Source: Chelydra serpentina (Eukaryota; Chordata; Testudines; Chelydridae). From it: a stretch of DNA of 64,000 nt. The notes under the pieces were generated by a model. It was not told where the DNA came from, made no database searches, and worked only from the letters and a program-made list of their open reading frames with translations. The stretch's first letter is position 1, and each line of letters starts with the position of its first letter. Made by a program: the position numbers and the translations under genes. The stretch spans positions 9,548,001 through 9,612,000 of the forward strand of contig JBAIAC010000018.1 of assembly GCA_037349315.1 (NCBI GenBank), read 5' to 3'. This document shows, in pieces, positions 1 to 11,659 of this stretch.

Positions 1-3000
1 GTAAGGGTTAGTCAGAATGGGTTAGGTAGCCTGAGAGCAGGACCGAGAGCATCTGTGAACATTAGAGGAGAACAAGAATGTGCTAGAAGAGCCTGGAAGC
101 TACTCCCAACATGATACTAACTCCAAATTTTCAGACGTTCTGGGCATTTCATATCCCGATGTAAATTGTCATAGCTCACTTGATTTCAGTGACGCCACAA
201 GGATTTACACCAGCTGAAAATCTGGCCCACTGCTATCTTACATCTGTAGTCATTTCTCATCGTTAGTGTAATTTCTGTTCTGGAAAATGACAGACTGACA
301 CATTCAAGCACCAAGATTTTCCTTTCTGATTGGCAAGAAACAAAGGACCAGGATCATCTCTAGTGGAACATCACTGAAGTCATTGGTGTTGCACCGAAGA
401 TTAATTTGGTGCAATATATGTAAAGCATCATTGGCCAGTGGCCAGGTAGTGGATGGTGTCCATTACTGGAGGGACACTGACATCATGGAATCAGGTCTGG
501 TGTAACTTGCTTATTTATACTATGCACACAAGTCCTGCTGTTTTTAAACCAGATAGACCCAACTGTACACAGCCAGCGCCTGAAACCCTGATTCCATCTC
601 CCAGAGCTGCCATAGGAACATCTGCCTTCATCACTGCCCTCCCCCCTCACAAGTCTCCAACTGCCCTCCCAGATGCCATGGAACATCCCCGCCCTTGGCT
701 GAGCTGTAAGCCTCCAATCAGGAGCCAGGAGAGTAACCATAGTAGATTCATCACACTGCCCTCTGCTGACCTATCTCTGCTCAGCCAATTCATCACCATA
801 TTTTTCTTTAAGATGAGTGGCGCCATCCAAGACATAATTCAGGTAGCTAGGGAACTACAGTATTCACTGGACTAAAATCTATTTTAAAATTCATTGCAAG
901 AATAGCTAACTGAAATGTAATTACATAGACTTTTTACACATGCAGCAACATGCCTCTCAGCCACAGCATTGCCAAGTTCATGGGGTTTCCTACAACCATG
1001 GGAGGCTTTGAATGGTTAGTCATAGTAAGCAATGAGTAGCTATCACTTGGGAGGCTATTATCACAGGCAGCATCTTTTGGGGGTACCATCAAAGTCAGGC
1101 CAAAAAGATTAAAACTAGCCCCAAGGAGGGCTATTATTTAAGAGTAACATCACAGCTTCAATAGCCAACTGGAATATACTTTGCAGGAAGGAGAGAGATT
1201 CAAAACTCCAACAACCAATTACAGTTGTTTGTTTCCTATACACACTTTTACTGGGTGCCTATGTTACTGACTGAACAGTTGTCCAATCAATATTAAACCA
1301 ACAATTTTCCAGTTCCAATTATTTAGCCAGGCAGCCTCCTTTCTCAGAGCGTATTCAAGAAATCTTACCCATTGCTAGCAAGATTCTCTTAAATTTCTTA
1401 TGGTTGCTTGGAAACAAGAACAGAGCAGATATACATGTGGCAGGAACAGTCTTCCATCAATGACCACACCTCCCATCAACACACAACATGTAGGTCACAT
1501 TTTTGGCTTATCAACCTGAACCAAGATTTTGGCTTTGTTTGTTGCTCAGCACTTTTGAAAAATCAGGTGCCTAATTATGGACCTAGATGCCCAGTATAAG
1601 TATAGGCACCCTTGTTTGAAAATGTTGGCTCTTCGGAACATCTCTTCTAGTTGTCTTAATACTGACTGTGGTAAGCGTGTTTATTTTCAGGTACGTGTTG
1701 AAGGAGGGTGTATGTGGTGAATGGTAACTGATGGGGTATCATCATCCCTGAACGCATCTTTTCTGGAAGTTGCATTATCAGGGTTTTTGTTTTTTTGTGT
1801 TTTTTTTCCCCGGAGGATCTGAATGATACGAGTGAGAGGCATGGGGTATGCTAGGCTCAGAGGTTCCAGTTATTTACACCACTGGTGGTTCTTTTCAGAA
1901 GGAGAATTTGTATAGCTCCCAGCACAGTGAAACCCCTATCCTGAGAGGGGCTTTAAAACTCTGTGGTAATAAACACTTGCAATATGTTGGATCATTGTGA
2001 AAGTCTTCAGTACTACAGTGTGTAATTGAGTGAGTAAAGGCCAAGGGATAGTTAATTTATCTGGGGGAATGTAAAGCATAAAATTATAGATATACATATT
2101 TTCTGTTGAGTTATGCTAAATTTGAGAGAAAAAGGTCATAAAAATGTGGAAAGCGAAGGAGTGAATTGAAAAAAAATAAGCCTGGCAAACAGTCTCTTCC
2201 AACCTGCTTGTGAGCACATAAGGGAAATTACCTGAAAATGCAGAATTATACAGATCAAACAAAAGCACTTAACTATAATTACTGGAGTATCTGTGTCTGT
2301 CACAGGACTAGCAGCAACAACTCCCCACCCCAAAGGAATAAACTAAGGTGGTGTGATTTTACTTCTGCTCTTCTATCTTTTCCACCAAGGTCACACAGAC
2401 AGGTTCCAGTTTATAGAGTTAAATAAATAGTTTCTCTATGTTTTCTAAAACAAAAGAAGCGTGAAAGGGATTTTGCCAGGTACATGAAGGAGAGAGAGTA
2501 AGATAGATAGTCAAATGCTTTGAATTAAAGGAAATTATTCATTTTAATAACTTTACAGCTGGACTTGCTAATATCTCAAAGGGTCTGGAAGACTCCTGAG
2601 AAACTCCAAACATTTCTGTATCATCCTCACTCTCATTCTACCTATTTAGTAAATAATGATCAAAAGTTTTAAGCATTCACAGAAGAAACTTCCTGTTGCT
2701 AAAACTTGATGGGGTCCTGCCAACTTGACAAGCCAACATTGCATTGATGACACATCAAAGCTAAAGGATAATTAGCTGGTTTATAAACCACTAGAGGAAG
2801 TAGATGTTCCTGCTCGTTTGTTTCCATTTGTCATTGGCCAGTGGCCATGAAGACTTATCTCAGTGATATGCTCTCAAGTTAATGGCTTTCTTCTGAGATG
2901 CTTCACATCAGCAACTCCCATTGACAGAGCAGAAAGAGAAGTGTCCCCTCTGTTATTTTCATAGAGTTATGTAAACAATTTTGAAACAAATATAACTGTG

Positions 3001-3840
3001 TATGCCATCTCTGTCGTCTTCAGTAAACTGGCAATTGTGACACTATCTCAAAGTGGACCATGAAGCTCAATGCTATTACTACATCCACACAACTGACTTC
3101 CTCTTCTGCTGCCCATGCAATGCTCTCCACCGCAAGCCTGTTTGTACATTCCTTACATGACTAATTATAAATACAAATTACAAGCACAAGGTTTTATAAC
3201 TGCTTAGAAAAGAGAACCAATTCACACATCAGTTATGTGGGAACTTTGCTAGATCACCAACATCAGCAAACATCATGTTCTCAGTTCCTTTTGCATGAAA
3301 CTACATGAGAAGGACCATTTTTGAGAAACACAGAAGAAATGAAATTCCTGGTGATATCCACTGTCTGTCTCTACAAAGGTAGGAGAGGAAATGGAAAGTA
3401 GGCTGAATACACTTCTGTTCAGCACCTTATTCCAGATCCTGTGAATCTGAGTGCCCTCAAGTCCCACTAACTTCAATAAGGTGCAAAATTGCCCACAGGA
3501 GGGAGACAGGGTAGAGAGCAACAGAGATGAAATTAGAGAGAGAGGAAAATCAATGCCAGCATAGAACAGGATAGGCATCTCCTGTGCTTGAATGTCTATG
3601 AGGGAAGTCACCTTATAACAATTTTAACACCTTAAAACAATTTTATTTTTTTAATTATAATTTTTTCCTCTGAAGGACAGTTTGCTCACATGTGAGGTAA
3701 AAACTAGAGCGTTCAAGGACTCATCAGAAGACCCCAGAATTTATTTTTTTCTACAGTGATGCGATGCTAATCATGTTTGAAACATTGTCCTAAGGTTCTT
3801 TTCAGTAGTTAAACTATGTTTGATATGGTTGACAGCACAC
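1..3840. other. Non-coding, mostly unique DNA
   Basis: No credible coding region is visible. Short open frames on both strands lack recognisable domains. Around 130-240 there is a phrase like those in reptile interspersed repeats (dihydro-pattern 'gatttacaccagctgaaaatctgg', split here across 205-229). A short repeated segment at 743-797 recurs at 11595-11648 and is listed separately. The rest looks like intergenic or intronic sequence. Confidence 0.6.
743..797 (+). repeat. Short interspersed repeat, copy 1
   Basis: The core CACTGCCCTCTGCTGACCTA followed by TC-CTGCTC and CATCAC recurs at 11595-11648 in the same orientation with a few substitutions. This is seen directly. The two copies are about 10.8 kb apart and their outer flanks do not obviously match, so they are probably ends of one dispersed repeat family rather than a local duplication. 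I do not recognise the family. Confidence 0.6.
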
Positions 3841-3849
3841 CAGTTAATC

Positions 3850-4115
3850 TTTGTTATTCATAGTGCCCAAAGATTCCAGCTGAGATCTGGGCTTCATTGT
3901 GCTAGGCGCTGTGCAAACATGTAATATTAGATGGGCCCTATCCCGAATCTAAATAGAACTGACAAACAGAGGGGTGGGACAGAAAACAGAAATGCAAAGA
4001 GGTGAAGTGCCTTGCAAAAGCTCACAGAGTAGCTCAATAGAAGAGCCAGGAATAGAAATCAGGTCTCCTGACTCCCATTCCAGTATCCTATACATTGGAC
4101 CACATATTATCTTAA
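3850..4115 (-). repeat. MIR/CORE-type SINE, reverse orientation
   Basis: Read on the plus strand it runs from a 'ttgtgctaggcgctgtgcaa' tail through 'gaagtgccttgcaaaagctc' and 'aggtctcctgactcccattc' to 'tggaccaca'. This order is the reverse complement of MIR-like SINEs, whose forward strand goes from a tRNA-like head to a 3' tail. A related forward copy is at 13513-13740. Family assignment rests on remembered consensus phrases. Confidence 0.65.
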
Positions 4116-5202
4116 AAATCTGTCACTGTTAACCATACTCGCAGTTTAATATTTGTTATTTATATAGTAACAATAATGTGGAAAAACAGACAGTGGTCAG
4201 GCCTGATTCATAAAGCTAGACATGCCTGAAATAACCACAGACTGTAACCACACTTCAGTCAGGGGTAACTATGACTTAACCATGACAAACAAGATTTGGT
4301 GTCTGAACAAGGTCTGAGGCAGAAGCCATGCAGTGTTTCATTTAAATTAAAAATAAAAGAAGGTGCAATGTAGTTCTAACATTTACATTACATAGTTATC
4401 CATGAACGTGATTGGGACTCCACAAAGGAAAAAGAATGTGAAGAGGGTGGGAGTTGTGGGTTATAAATTCTACCGGGGCTAGATGCTGTGTGGAAACAGA
4501 GGTAGAATTAATACAAAAGAGCAAATAATAAGTGTAGAAACTAAAGCTGCTCCTAGCAAGTTTTAAATTACGAGACCATCATTTATGAGCATACATAATT
4601 GCTAGAGGAATTATGCAGTTAATTACCAAGGAACAGATAGAATAAAAAAACCTCTATGCCAAGCAAGGTAAAGCCCCAGAAAATCAATTATAGGCAATGG
4701 TCTTCTGACTATTGGGGATTGATATTAGCTTAACTGGTTATTTTCAATTTAAAACAAATCACATTAAGCATGTTGAGGAGGAGAGGAAAGGGAACACTCA
4801 CCCACTCTGTTCCCTGAAGCTGGTCTGAAGTCTGTGAATGGATTAAAAATTAAATGAATCCCAAATCAGTACTGCTGATATATATTTCCTGACCCTGAAA
4901 TGTAACAATTACATTCTTAGGACTAGATTGTGCCTTTAGGCACAGAGCAAGTTTCGCCACCCTCCAAGTAGACCCTAGGAAGCACTGTGACTATAGCCAC
5001 CTCTCTGAAGTACAATTCTCTCCCTGTGTCTCCCTTGTTCCCAGGGGTGAGAGATTGCAGTATACTGCTGGCCTATACCAACAGTAACTTATGACACACT
5101 CCATGGGAAAAAGCCAAGGCACACTCTCCACCCACTAGTTTTTAGGGAATGAGGAATAAGCAGAAGGGTTTGGAATGCCTGCTTACACCTATGTGTCCAG
5201 AC
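4116..5202. other. Non-coding DNA, no clear feature
   Basis: AT-rich sequence without a plausible gene. The stretch 4915-5060 ('ggactagattgtgcctttag' onward) resembles a dispersed reptile repeat, but I cannot delimit or name it. Confidence 0.5.
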
Positions 5203-5515
5203 TAGGGCTGCTCAAAAAATTTCCATCAAAACTGCTTCTCAACAGAAAATTAGGTTTTCAGCTATTTTATTAAAGTGTCTGCTTTTCATGGAAAATATTG
5301 ATTCTTTGTAAAAAAATAAACAAACACCAAACACAAAAATATTTTGTCCAAAAATAAATATTTTGGCTGAAAAAAAATATTTCATTTGATATCCTGCCAC
5401 TGTGCCTCATTGGACTGTAGGAGTGTAGTTTGCTTTCCTACCGTCCTCACTGTCCTTTATAGGCTTGGCTCTCCAGTTAGACTATATCTCCCCTCACCAG
5501 AAGGGAGACCATAGT

Positions 5516-5534
5516 GCATCATGGGAGATGTAGT
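5516..5534 (-). promoter_or_regulatory. ZNF143/THAP11-like motif
   Basis: The minus strand reads ACTACATCTCCCATGATGC, close to the remembered ZNF143 (Staf) motif ACTACAATTCCCAGCATGC. It lies within a repeat, so it may be carried by the transposon rather than by a promoter. Confidence 0.35.
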
Positions 5535-5585
5535 CCAAACAGTGAGCCCAGTTTATTAATGAGCATGGAGGCGTGAGGAACCTGA

Positions 5586-5603
5586 ACTACAATTCCCAGA
5601 GGC
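5586..5603 (+). promoter_or_regulatory. ZNF143/THAP11-like motif
   Basis: ACTACAATTCCCAGAGGC matches the first 14 positions of the remembered ZNF143 motif exactly. It is 50 bp from an opposing copy at 5516-5534 inside the same repeat core. Binding is not shown by sequence alone. Confidence 0.35.
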
Positions 5604-5788
5604 ACCATAGCAGCATTTCCAAATCAAAATATTTTGGTTTTCTGACAAAATATATCAGATTTTTAAATTTTCTACCTAATGGCTGAACTTTTCCATGGAA
5701 AATTTCTATTAAAATTATTTTGTCTGGTTTTGTTTGGTCAAAATTGTTTGAGGAATAGAAGCCCATTTTCCAACCAGCTCTTGCCCAC

Positions 5789-6980
5789 TGAAACTGCGTA
5801 ACCTGTGCAGGGGAGTGAGGCAGCTTCTTACTTCCTCTTATTTCCCTACAATGGCACATAGTTCAGTCCAGCTCCTAGTAAGATAATGTACTATTATTCA
5901 AATTACAGGTATTCATTGTCTTAACGGTATGTAAGCTGCTTTATTTCATTGTGTAAAATCAGGAATGGTTTAGCGTAGTGATAGTGACTGTGAAAAGCAT
6001 TAATGTTTCTGCATCATTTTATTTACATGCTTTATATTACTACTGAGCAAGGAAATTGGTGATTTTTTTCACTCATGTTTCTGGCTTCTATGACAACCCA
6101 CTCTATAGGGAAAAGCATATTAAATAGTTTGCCAGTTTAACATTTGTTTTGTTTCACAGTTGATTACATCCTTCAGCACTCATCAGTGACACCATCCCAG
6201 AAGTCACTGCCAAAGAAACATTTGTTTCAACCTTCTCACAAACAGCTGACTACATTGCTTCTGTAGTCCTCAACAGGACCAGGTAACAAGAGGCTACATC
6301 TAAGAATCCAATCTGTGAACCTTTTCCCTACATGGTAGCCCACAAATTGACTTAGAATAGATTTTTCTGTTCAAAGTTTCACATTACATACAATTATAAG
6401 CAAATTAAACGTGGTAAAAGTTTCCAGTTTCTCATCCCTAGAGGCTGAAATATTCTATATGTCCAAGAAAAACCTACACTTCAACAAGAGCATCAATAAT
6501 GCTTCTTCATTACCCTCAAATCTCAACTGGCAGATCCACCTTTAGGGGAAGAAAAATTAGTTCAATCTCAGCATCCACGTAATCCTTACCCTCTCTTTTG
6601 AGATTGCCACTAAGAGTCCCAATTAGTGACAGCTACAGAAGTGGCATAGACTGTCCACTCATTTCCCATTCAACAGTCCATCAGCTGGAAATGACCCGTC
6701 ATTTCTTGCATGCTCAGCTAGGGGCCAGGTCAGCAGGTGAGATACTTCATTGGCAAAGAGGAAAAGAATGAAGGAGATGAAGCCATGTTGCTAGATTGGG
6801 CAGAGAATGTATGGCAGTAGGAAGGAGAGAAGCAATGGAGAGTGGAATAGAAGGAGGCACACAGAATGGAAGGAGCTGGAAGTAGCCTGTAGTGGACTTG
6901 AATCCATCCATTGTATAACTTTAATTGTACATTTTTAAATGATGTGGGACCAAGTCCACTTTGGAGGTCTGTTGTTTATA
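5789..6980. other. Non-coding DNA, no clear feature
   Basis: Unique-looking AT-rich sequence. No gene, repeat boundary or RNA gene could be supported. Confidence 0.5.
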
Positions 6981-6983
6981 CAA

Positions 6984-7490
6984 TCACTTGAGCTTTATTC
7001 TTCTGATGTATGCACTGCCAGAAACTTTGATAAAATGGTCACCACGCAATTCACAGATATCTGTTGTTCTATCCATGTTGTGTTTACTAGTTAGGCCTGT
7101 AGGCATTGCTTTCAATGCAGCTTCTGTTTGCCAGTATTGAACATACTGTACTTCTGAACTTTCATCTCCTCTGATGGTCACATCCCCAGCAGTGGCCAGT
7201 TTCCTCTTTCCTCCCTCTACAAACACCTTCCCCTTTCACTTCTGGATGTCTCTGATAATACTGTCTGATAAACCCAAATTTCAGGTGCTTATGGATGCAG
7301 TATAGCTCATCCCACAGGATATTGGAGCTCCAGGTAATGTTGTTATGCACGATCTCTATGCTACTGTGGGCAGCAGCCTCTCTCATCCTGTTTTCATCAA
7401 TCCTGATGAGTTGTTTAATGAATAACCAACTATCTCCATTAGTGACTAATCTTCTCTTTGCTCTTGTGGGAGGGTCTTTCATAAAATATG
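6984..7490 (-). pseudogene. Possible retrocopied coding fragment, unrecognised
   Basis: Two overlapping minus-strand frames look protein-like rather than random. The upstream frame (7482 to 7162) has stretches such as GDSWLFIKQLIRIDENRMRE and ILWDELYCIHKHLKFGFIRQ. The downstream frame (7226 to 6984) has KRKLATAGDVTIRGDESSEV and ends near GDHFIKVSGSAYIRRIKLK. Composition (balanced charged and hydrophobic residues, few repeats) and the way one frame hands over to the other near 7220 suggest one coding sequence broken by a frameshift. No ATG-led complete gene, splice sites or poly-A tail is evident. I do not recognise the protein family. It could also be a decayed transposon frame or chance. Confidence 0.3.
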
Positions 7491-7499
7491 CACATGAAG

Positions 7500-9376
7500 C
7501 TATGTGAGAATAGTAAAATCAGCAGGGCAAGAAAATTCTGGTTCTGACCCATCTGGGTGCTCCCCATACACGTATGAAACAACATATGTATTTCTACAGG
7601 TTTGCTAACTCTATGCAGCACATGTGCCTGTTATGTGAGCCCGATTCTGCCAGCCTTACTTACACCAAGATTTACCTTATTCCGCAAGCTGCCCCAATGG
7701 TTTCAATAATTCATTCTGCAACCTTGTCTCTCTGCATTGCCTAGTTTCAATGGGACTATCTGCACTGGACTAATACTAGATGAACAGAATCACAGCACTG
7801 GCGTGATGTCCTTTCTATATGGCTACCGTACAGTGTGCTGGCTGATGTAAATATTTTCTCATTTGAAGATGGGTTATATTTGAAGCGGCCTATTTTTCTT
7901 AACTATGTCTGTTTTTTTGCTCATTTTGTTTCTTTCATATATAGTAGGAAGTATTTTTGGAAGTGTTTTATTTTTATGCCTTTTTTCATCTTAACTAATC
8001 TTTTTTTAAAGTGCTAAGTACATGCATGCTCAAACATGTATTTGAATGCACAACTGATTATCCAATTTTCATATAATTACAGATTTTGCATGTGCATTTC
8101 TTGCTCATTTGACCATGTAATAATTAATTAGCATTAATTATAATAGAGTACACCTTAATACTCTGCACACATATCCAGTTAGAAACATAGGGTTTTTGCA
8201 GTACTCTTGGTTTTAGAGAGAAAGGAAGCAGAGAAAGAGTATCCAAAAGAACTCATTTCACATCTGCTAGAAAAAGGTATTTTTAGTAATGAAGTGTTAC
8301 AATATTTTTGGATGTATTTATTTGGTGAGTGCTCAGTAAAATGAATCTTTTCTAAATGAAATGTGTATATATCACCAACTAAAATATAAATTGTCTCCTA
8401 AATTAAGAGGCCTAAAAGGGATAAAGAAAAGATAGAAAATCCTGAAAAGATAAATTAAGGAAAGTGTATGCCAGATGAAAAACAGACTAAGAATGTTCTA
8501 CCACTTACCCAGATGGTTGAAAGTTTAACCTGATATAAGACTAGTATGGCTACTGTCTCTCATTACAGAAGGTGTTTCCATGCCTGACATATTGCTCCGT
8601 AACAGACAACCAGACGGAAAGTAACATTAGATGGCTATGTATAATTTTACAGAAAATATACATATACAGAATAAAAATATGACGACACAAGGAGGTCTCT
8701 ATTTTTATTGCCACCAATTGTATCCACAGGGTTACCAACAAATGATAAGACACCAGCAATTATGCATGTTTTCCCAGAAAATGAGATCTGGACACATGAA
8801 AATGTCAGGGAATGGCCTAGGAACAAGACTTTTCTTCCTCGTCTTCTTTTCCTTGAAGAGAGACCCTTTTTTCAAGCCCAGTCTTGCCTCCTGAATAGGG
8901 GTGGGGTGAAGGCCAGGCTTCACACATTTCCTGCACCTCCCTCCTCTGGGGAGGGAGTAAGCAGTGGCTTGGACCCAAGATCTGGATAACCATAAGGATT
9001 GGCTCCCCACTATGACCATGTAGTCCAAGTCACAATCTAGCCCTATGTGAGAGAATGTGTAGCAGAGTTACAAAAGGCCAAGACTATCTCCTTCATCAGA
9101 GATCTGTGGGCAGCATAAGAGAAGAGCAACTAGATTAGAGAGTGAGCAGTTAGAACCACCTATCTGAAGACCACAGAAGACAGTGGTTCTGAGACGGAAG
9201 CATCTGATAGAAGTGTCAACTTACTCAGATGAATCATCCAGAGATGAAAAAATAGTAAGCCATCTAACCTGAGAATCGGTAAATGAAAGTCATAATGACT
9301 CTAGTGATGAATCATCTGGCACCTGCTTCAACAACAAGCAAAGCAGAATAGAGAATATACCAATGGTTAGTTTTTT
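7500..9376. other. Non-coding DNA, no clear feature
   Basis: AT-rich, with short unconvincing open frames on both strands. The 87 to 98 aa frames around 8630-9028 overlap each other in several frames, which is the pattern of chance, and none shows a domain. Confidence 0.5.
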
Positions 9377-9378
9377 GC

Positions 9379-9483
9379 AGTGTTGCTGTAGACGTGTTGG
9401 TCCCAGGATACGAGAGAGACCAATCAATGCAAGAGTGACAGGGTAGGTGAGGTAATATCTAGACCAAATTCTGTTGGAGGAAG
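9379..9483 (+). repeat. Dispersed reptile-type repeat fragment
   Basis: Reads 'gtgttgctgtagacgtgttg', then 'gtcccaggatacgagagaga', then 'gtgaggtaatatct' and 'ttctgttgga'. The same family occurs in the opposite orientation at 45588-45684 ('caacagaagttggtccaaca', 'aagatattacctcaccca'). I recall this pattern as common in turtle and crocodile genomes, but I do not assign a class. Confidence 0.55.
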
Positions 9484-9564
9484 GTACAAGTTTTTGAGCA
9501 ACACGGCGTTCTTCTGTCTCTCTCATTGATTGGTTTCATAGAAACTTCTGCCACAAGACAATGT

Positions 9565-9882
9565 GGACTTGTCTACTGAGGGACACTCAGGAAAGATAAG
9601 ACCAATCAATTAGAGCTGTGAAAATAATGCGCACAAATTATAGCACATTACATGTGCATGCACTCATGTACATGCTCTCATTCAGAAGTAAAGTGGCCTT
9701 AGTTCACTGTAGATTAATACCCCAAGGACACGGCAGGATTAAGCTACAGCAAATGAAGGCTACTTCATTTCTGAGTAAGTCCATCCGCACCAGGGTTTAA
9801 TGTTTTAAATTATGCACATTAATTTCATAGCTTTAGCTGATTTGCCTTAACTTGCCTGAGTGTCCCTGCATAGACAAGCCCT
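9565..9882. mobile_element. MITE with about 30-bp terminal inverted repeats, Harbinger-like
   Basis: The left end reads GGACTTGTCTACTGAGGGAC and then ACTCAGGAAAGATAAG. The right end reverse-complemented reads AGGGCTTGTCTATGCAGGGA and then CACTCAGGCAAGTTAAG. These arms match over roughly 30 bp with a few differences. The GGGCTTGTCTA-type terminus resembles turtle Harbinger MITEs as I remember them. The edges are uncertain by a few bases and I did not see a clean 3-bp duplication. It encodes no transposase. Confidence 0.6.
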
Positions 9883-9889
9883 TTGACAG

Positions 9890-11090
9890 AATCAGGGCAA
9901 AAGCAGTCGAGAGATGGAACTGAGTGGTTCATAGGAATGGTAAGGGGATCCAGAGCATTTCACCTGCAGGCCACTGGTTCAGACTTAAATCAAATTGGTA
10001 GTGACTAGCTGTGTTCAGTTGTGTATGTTAAATGAACGGATGGTTTCAATCCAGTTCACAGTGGACACGTATCCAGCCATCACAGTTGGCATTGCTGGCA
10101 CACTAGTTAGCAGCCTCAGAGAGGCCTAGTCCTGAATGGGCATCAATCAAAATTGACTCCATTCTTAGGGGGGCCCTACAGAATAGGAAAGAAGCATATG
10201 GGTGGGGAAGCTTGCACTGCCACTGTCCACGCTGTATCTGTCTTGTGGATAAACAGAACATTTTAGGCTCCAGAGCAGTCAAGTCAGAACTTTTCACTAG
10301 CAGAAATTTCTCTTTAAAAACACTCTTAAGAGCTGCATATAAAAAAATGCTTATGAATTCAGTAATGAAACACACATTTTAGGAACTAATGCAAAAGTTA
10401 GAGGTCGCTAGATTTGTTACCACAGTAGCATATAAATACCAAAATATGTGTAATTTACATATTACAGCTTGTTTATACCTTGTAGAAAAATTTAACATCC
10501 TCATGTTTTATACCATGACGATGATCACCTGCAAGGTGAAGGAAGTAAGTTTGTCTTTCACATAAAAGTCCAACTAAACCAATGGCTTTATCCTGCTATC
10601 CTAACACAGGCAAAAAAAATCCACCACCCATTAGTGGGAGCTTCGCTTGAATAAACACTGCAAAAGTCAGCCCAAAGTGCATGTGATGGTTGGTAGGGTG
10701 TCATCTTCCCATAAAACTATTAGGTAAAAGTCACTGCGGTAGGCAAGAAGAGAGAGTTTTAAACGTTAAAATGGCAACTTGCTGAGAGAATACACAGCTT
10801 TGCCCGGATTTCTGCTGCAAAATGATGCATAAAAGTTCACCTTTGATTAATGTAAGTGAGGATCCCTTGTGGGTGGTCTGGAGCACCGCAGTGCCAGCCT
10901 TTAACTTGATGCAGTCCCTGATAGCATGCCCATTGTTCAATGGCTCAGGCTAGTGATGTGGCCATGTCAGGGCTAATGCTCTATGGGGCCCAAGACCTAG
11001 TGGATCCCTGTGCACTCTTTGTCAACTGCCTTCAGCATCATGTTCCTCTCAGTGCCCCCAGCAAACCTGCTTCTGTGCATCCATCCTCCC
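9890..11090. other. Non-coding DNA, no clear feature
   Basis: No supported gene, repeat end or RNA gene. Open frames here are short and overlap in several frames. Confidence 0.5.
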
Positions 11091-11099
11091 AGCTGTTCC

Positions 11100-11515
11100 T
11101 GAATTGCCATCTGTGGCAGGGCAGGGGTAAAATCCCCCTTTAAAGCCCTGCCAAACTGCTGGCTGTGGCCTGCTCCCTGGCCAGGGGTAGGGCTGCAGGT
11201 ATCCAGCAGGCGGCCCAGCTGCAAGCCCTAATGAGGGCCAGCTCAGAGGAACAGGCTGAGCTAAGACAGGAAGGGGGTTTAGCTGTCTCCTTACAGTGGA
11301 GGGAAACCTCAAAGGGCTAGGAGACCCTGGGGAGGGTCTGTGGGGCACTAACTGTTGGGGGATCTGGGAACTGAACAAGCACTATAAATAAAGACACTTG
11401 GGTGAACCGGCAACAGCAGGTGTTGGGACTCTTAATTGCACCAGCCAAACACAGGGCGCAGGGACGAGAGAGAAACCCTGCGCAGACCCTGTGACACCAT
11501 CCATTTTTCTTTGGC
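11100..11515 (+). repeat. GC-richer LTR-like dispersed repeat
   Basis: A GC-rich block in AT-rich surroundings with phrases typical of turtle LTR-like repeats ('gccagctcagaggaacaggc', 'ctccttacagtggagggaaa'), a TATA/poly-A-like 'actataaataaagacac' at 11379-11397, and an end near 'gcagaccctgtgacacc'. No internal gag or pol frame and no second LTR was found, so at most it is a solo LTR. The assignment is tentative. Confidence 0.3.
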
Positions 11516-11594
11516 TGGTAACCCTATCACCATCCTGAGCAGGAGGAAAAAAGCAGCAGCAGAATTACACATACACTGCCCATCCCTTCCCTGC

Positions 11595-11648
11595 AGATTT
11601 ACCACACTGCCCTCTGCTGACCTATCACTGCTCCACCACTTCATCACA
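11595..11648 (+). repeat. Short interspersed repeat, copy 2
   Basis: This is the second copy of the segment at 743-797, sharing the CACTGCCCTCTGCTGACCTA core in the same orientation. The family is not recognised. Confidence 0.6.
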
Positions 11649-11659
11649 TCACCAACTGT

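Larger units (their letters stand above)
5203..5788. repeat. AT-rich non-autonomous DNA repeat with a distinct core
   Basis: Two AT-rich arms (about 5203-5385 and 5615-5788), full of TTTTC/GAAAA and 'catggaaaa' phrases, flank a non-AT core (5395-5610). The left edge reads AGGGCTGCTCAAAAAATTTC and the right edge, reverse-complemented, begins AGAGCTGGTTGGAAAATGG, which is a weak terminal inverted repeat. Similar arms occur at 13830-14075, 18605-18880 and 20168-20610. The transposon class is not determined. The core holds two ZNF143-like motifs, listed separately. Confidence 0.45.

Noticed and set aside
453..875. 140-aa plus-strand frame
   Set aside because: It includes a dispersed repeat segment (743-797) and has no domain; overlapping antisense frames are equally open.
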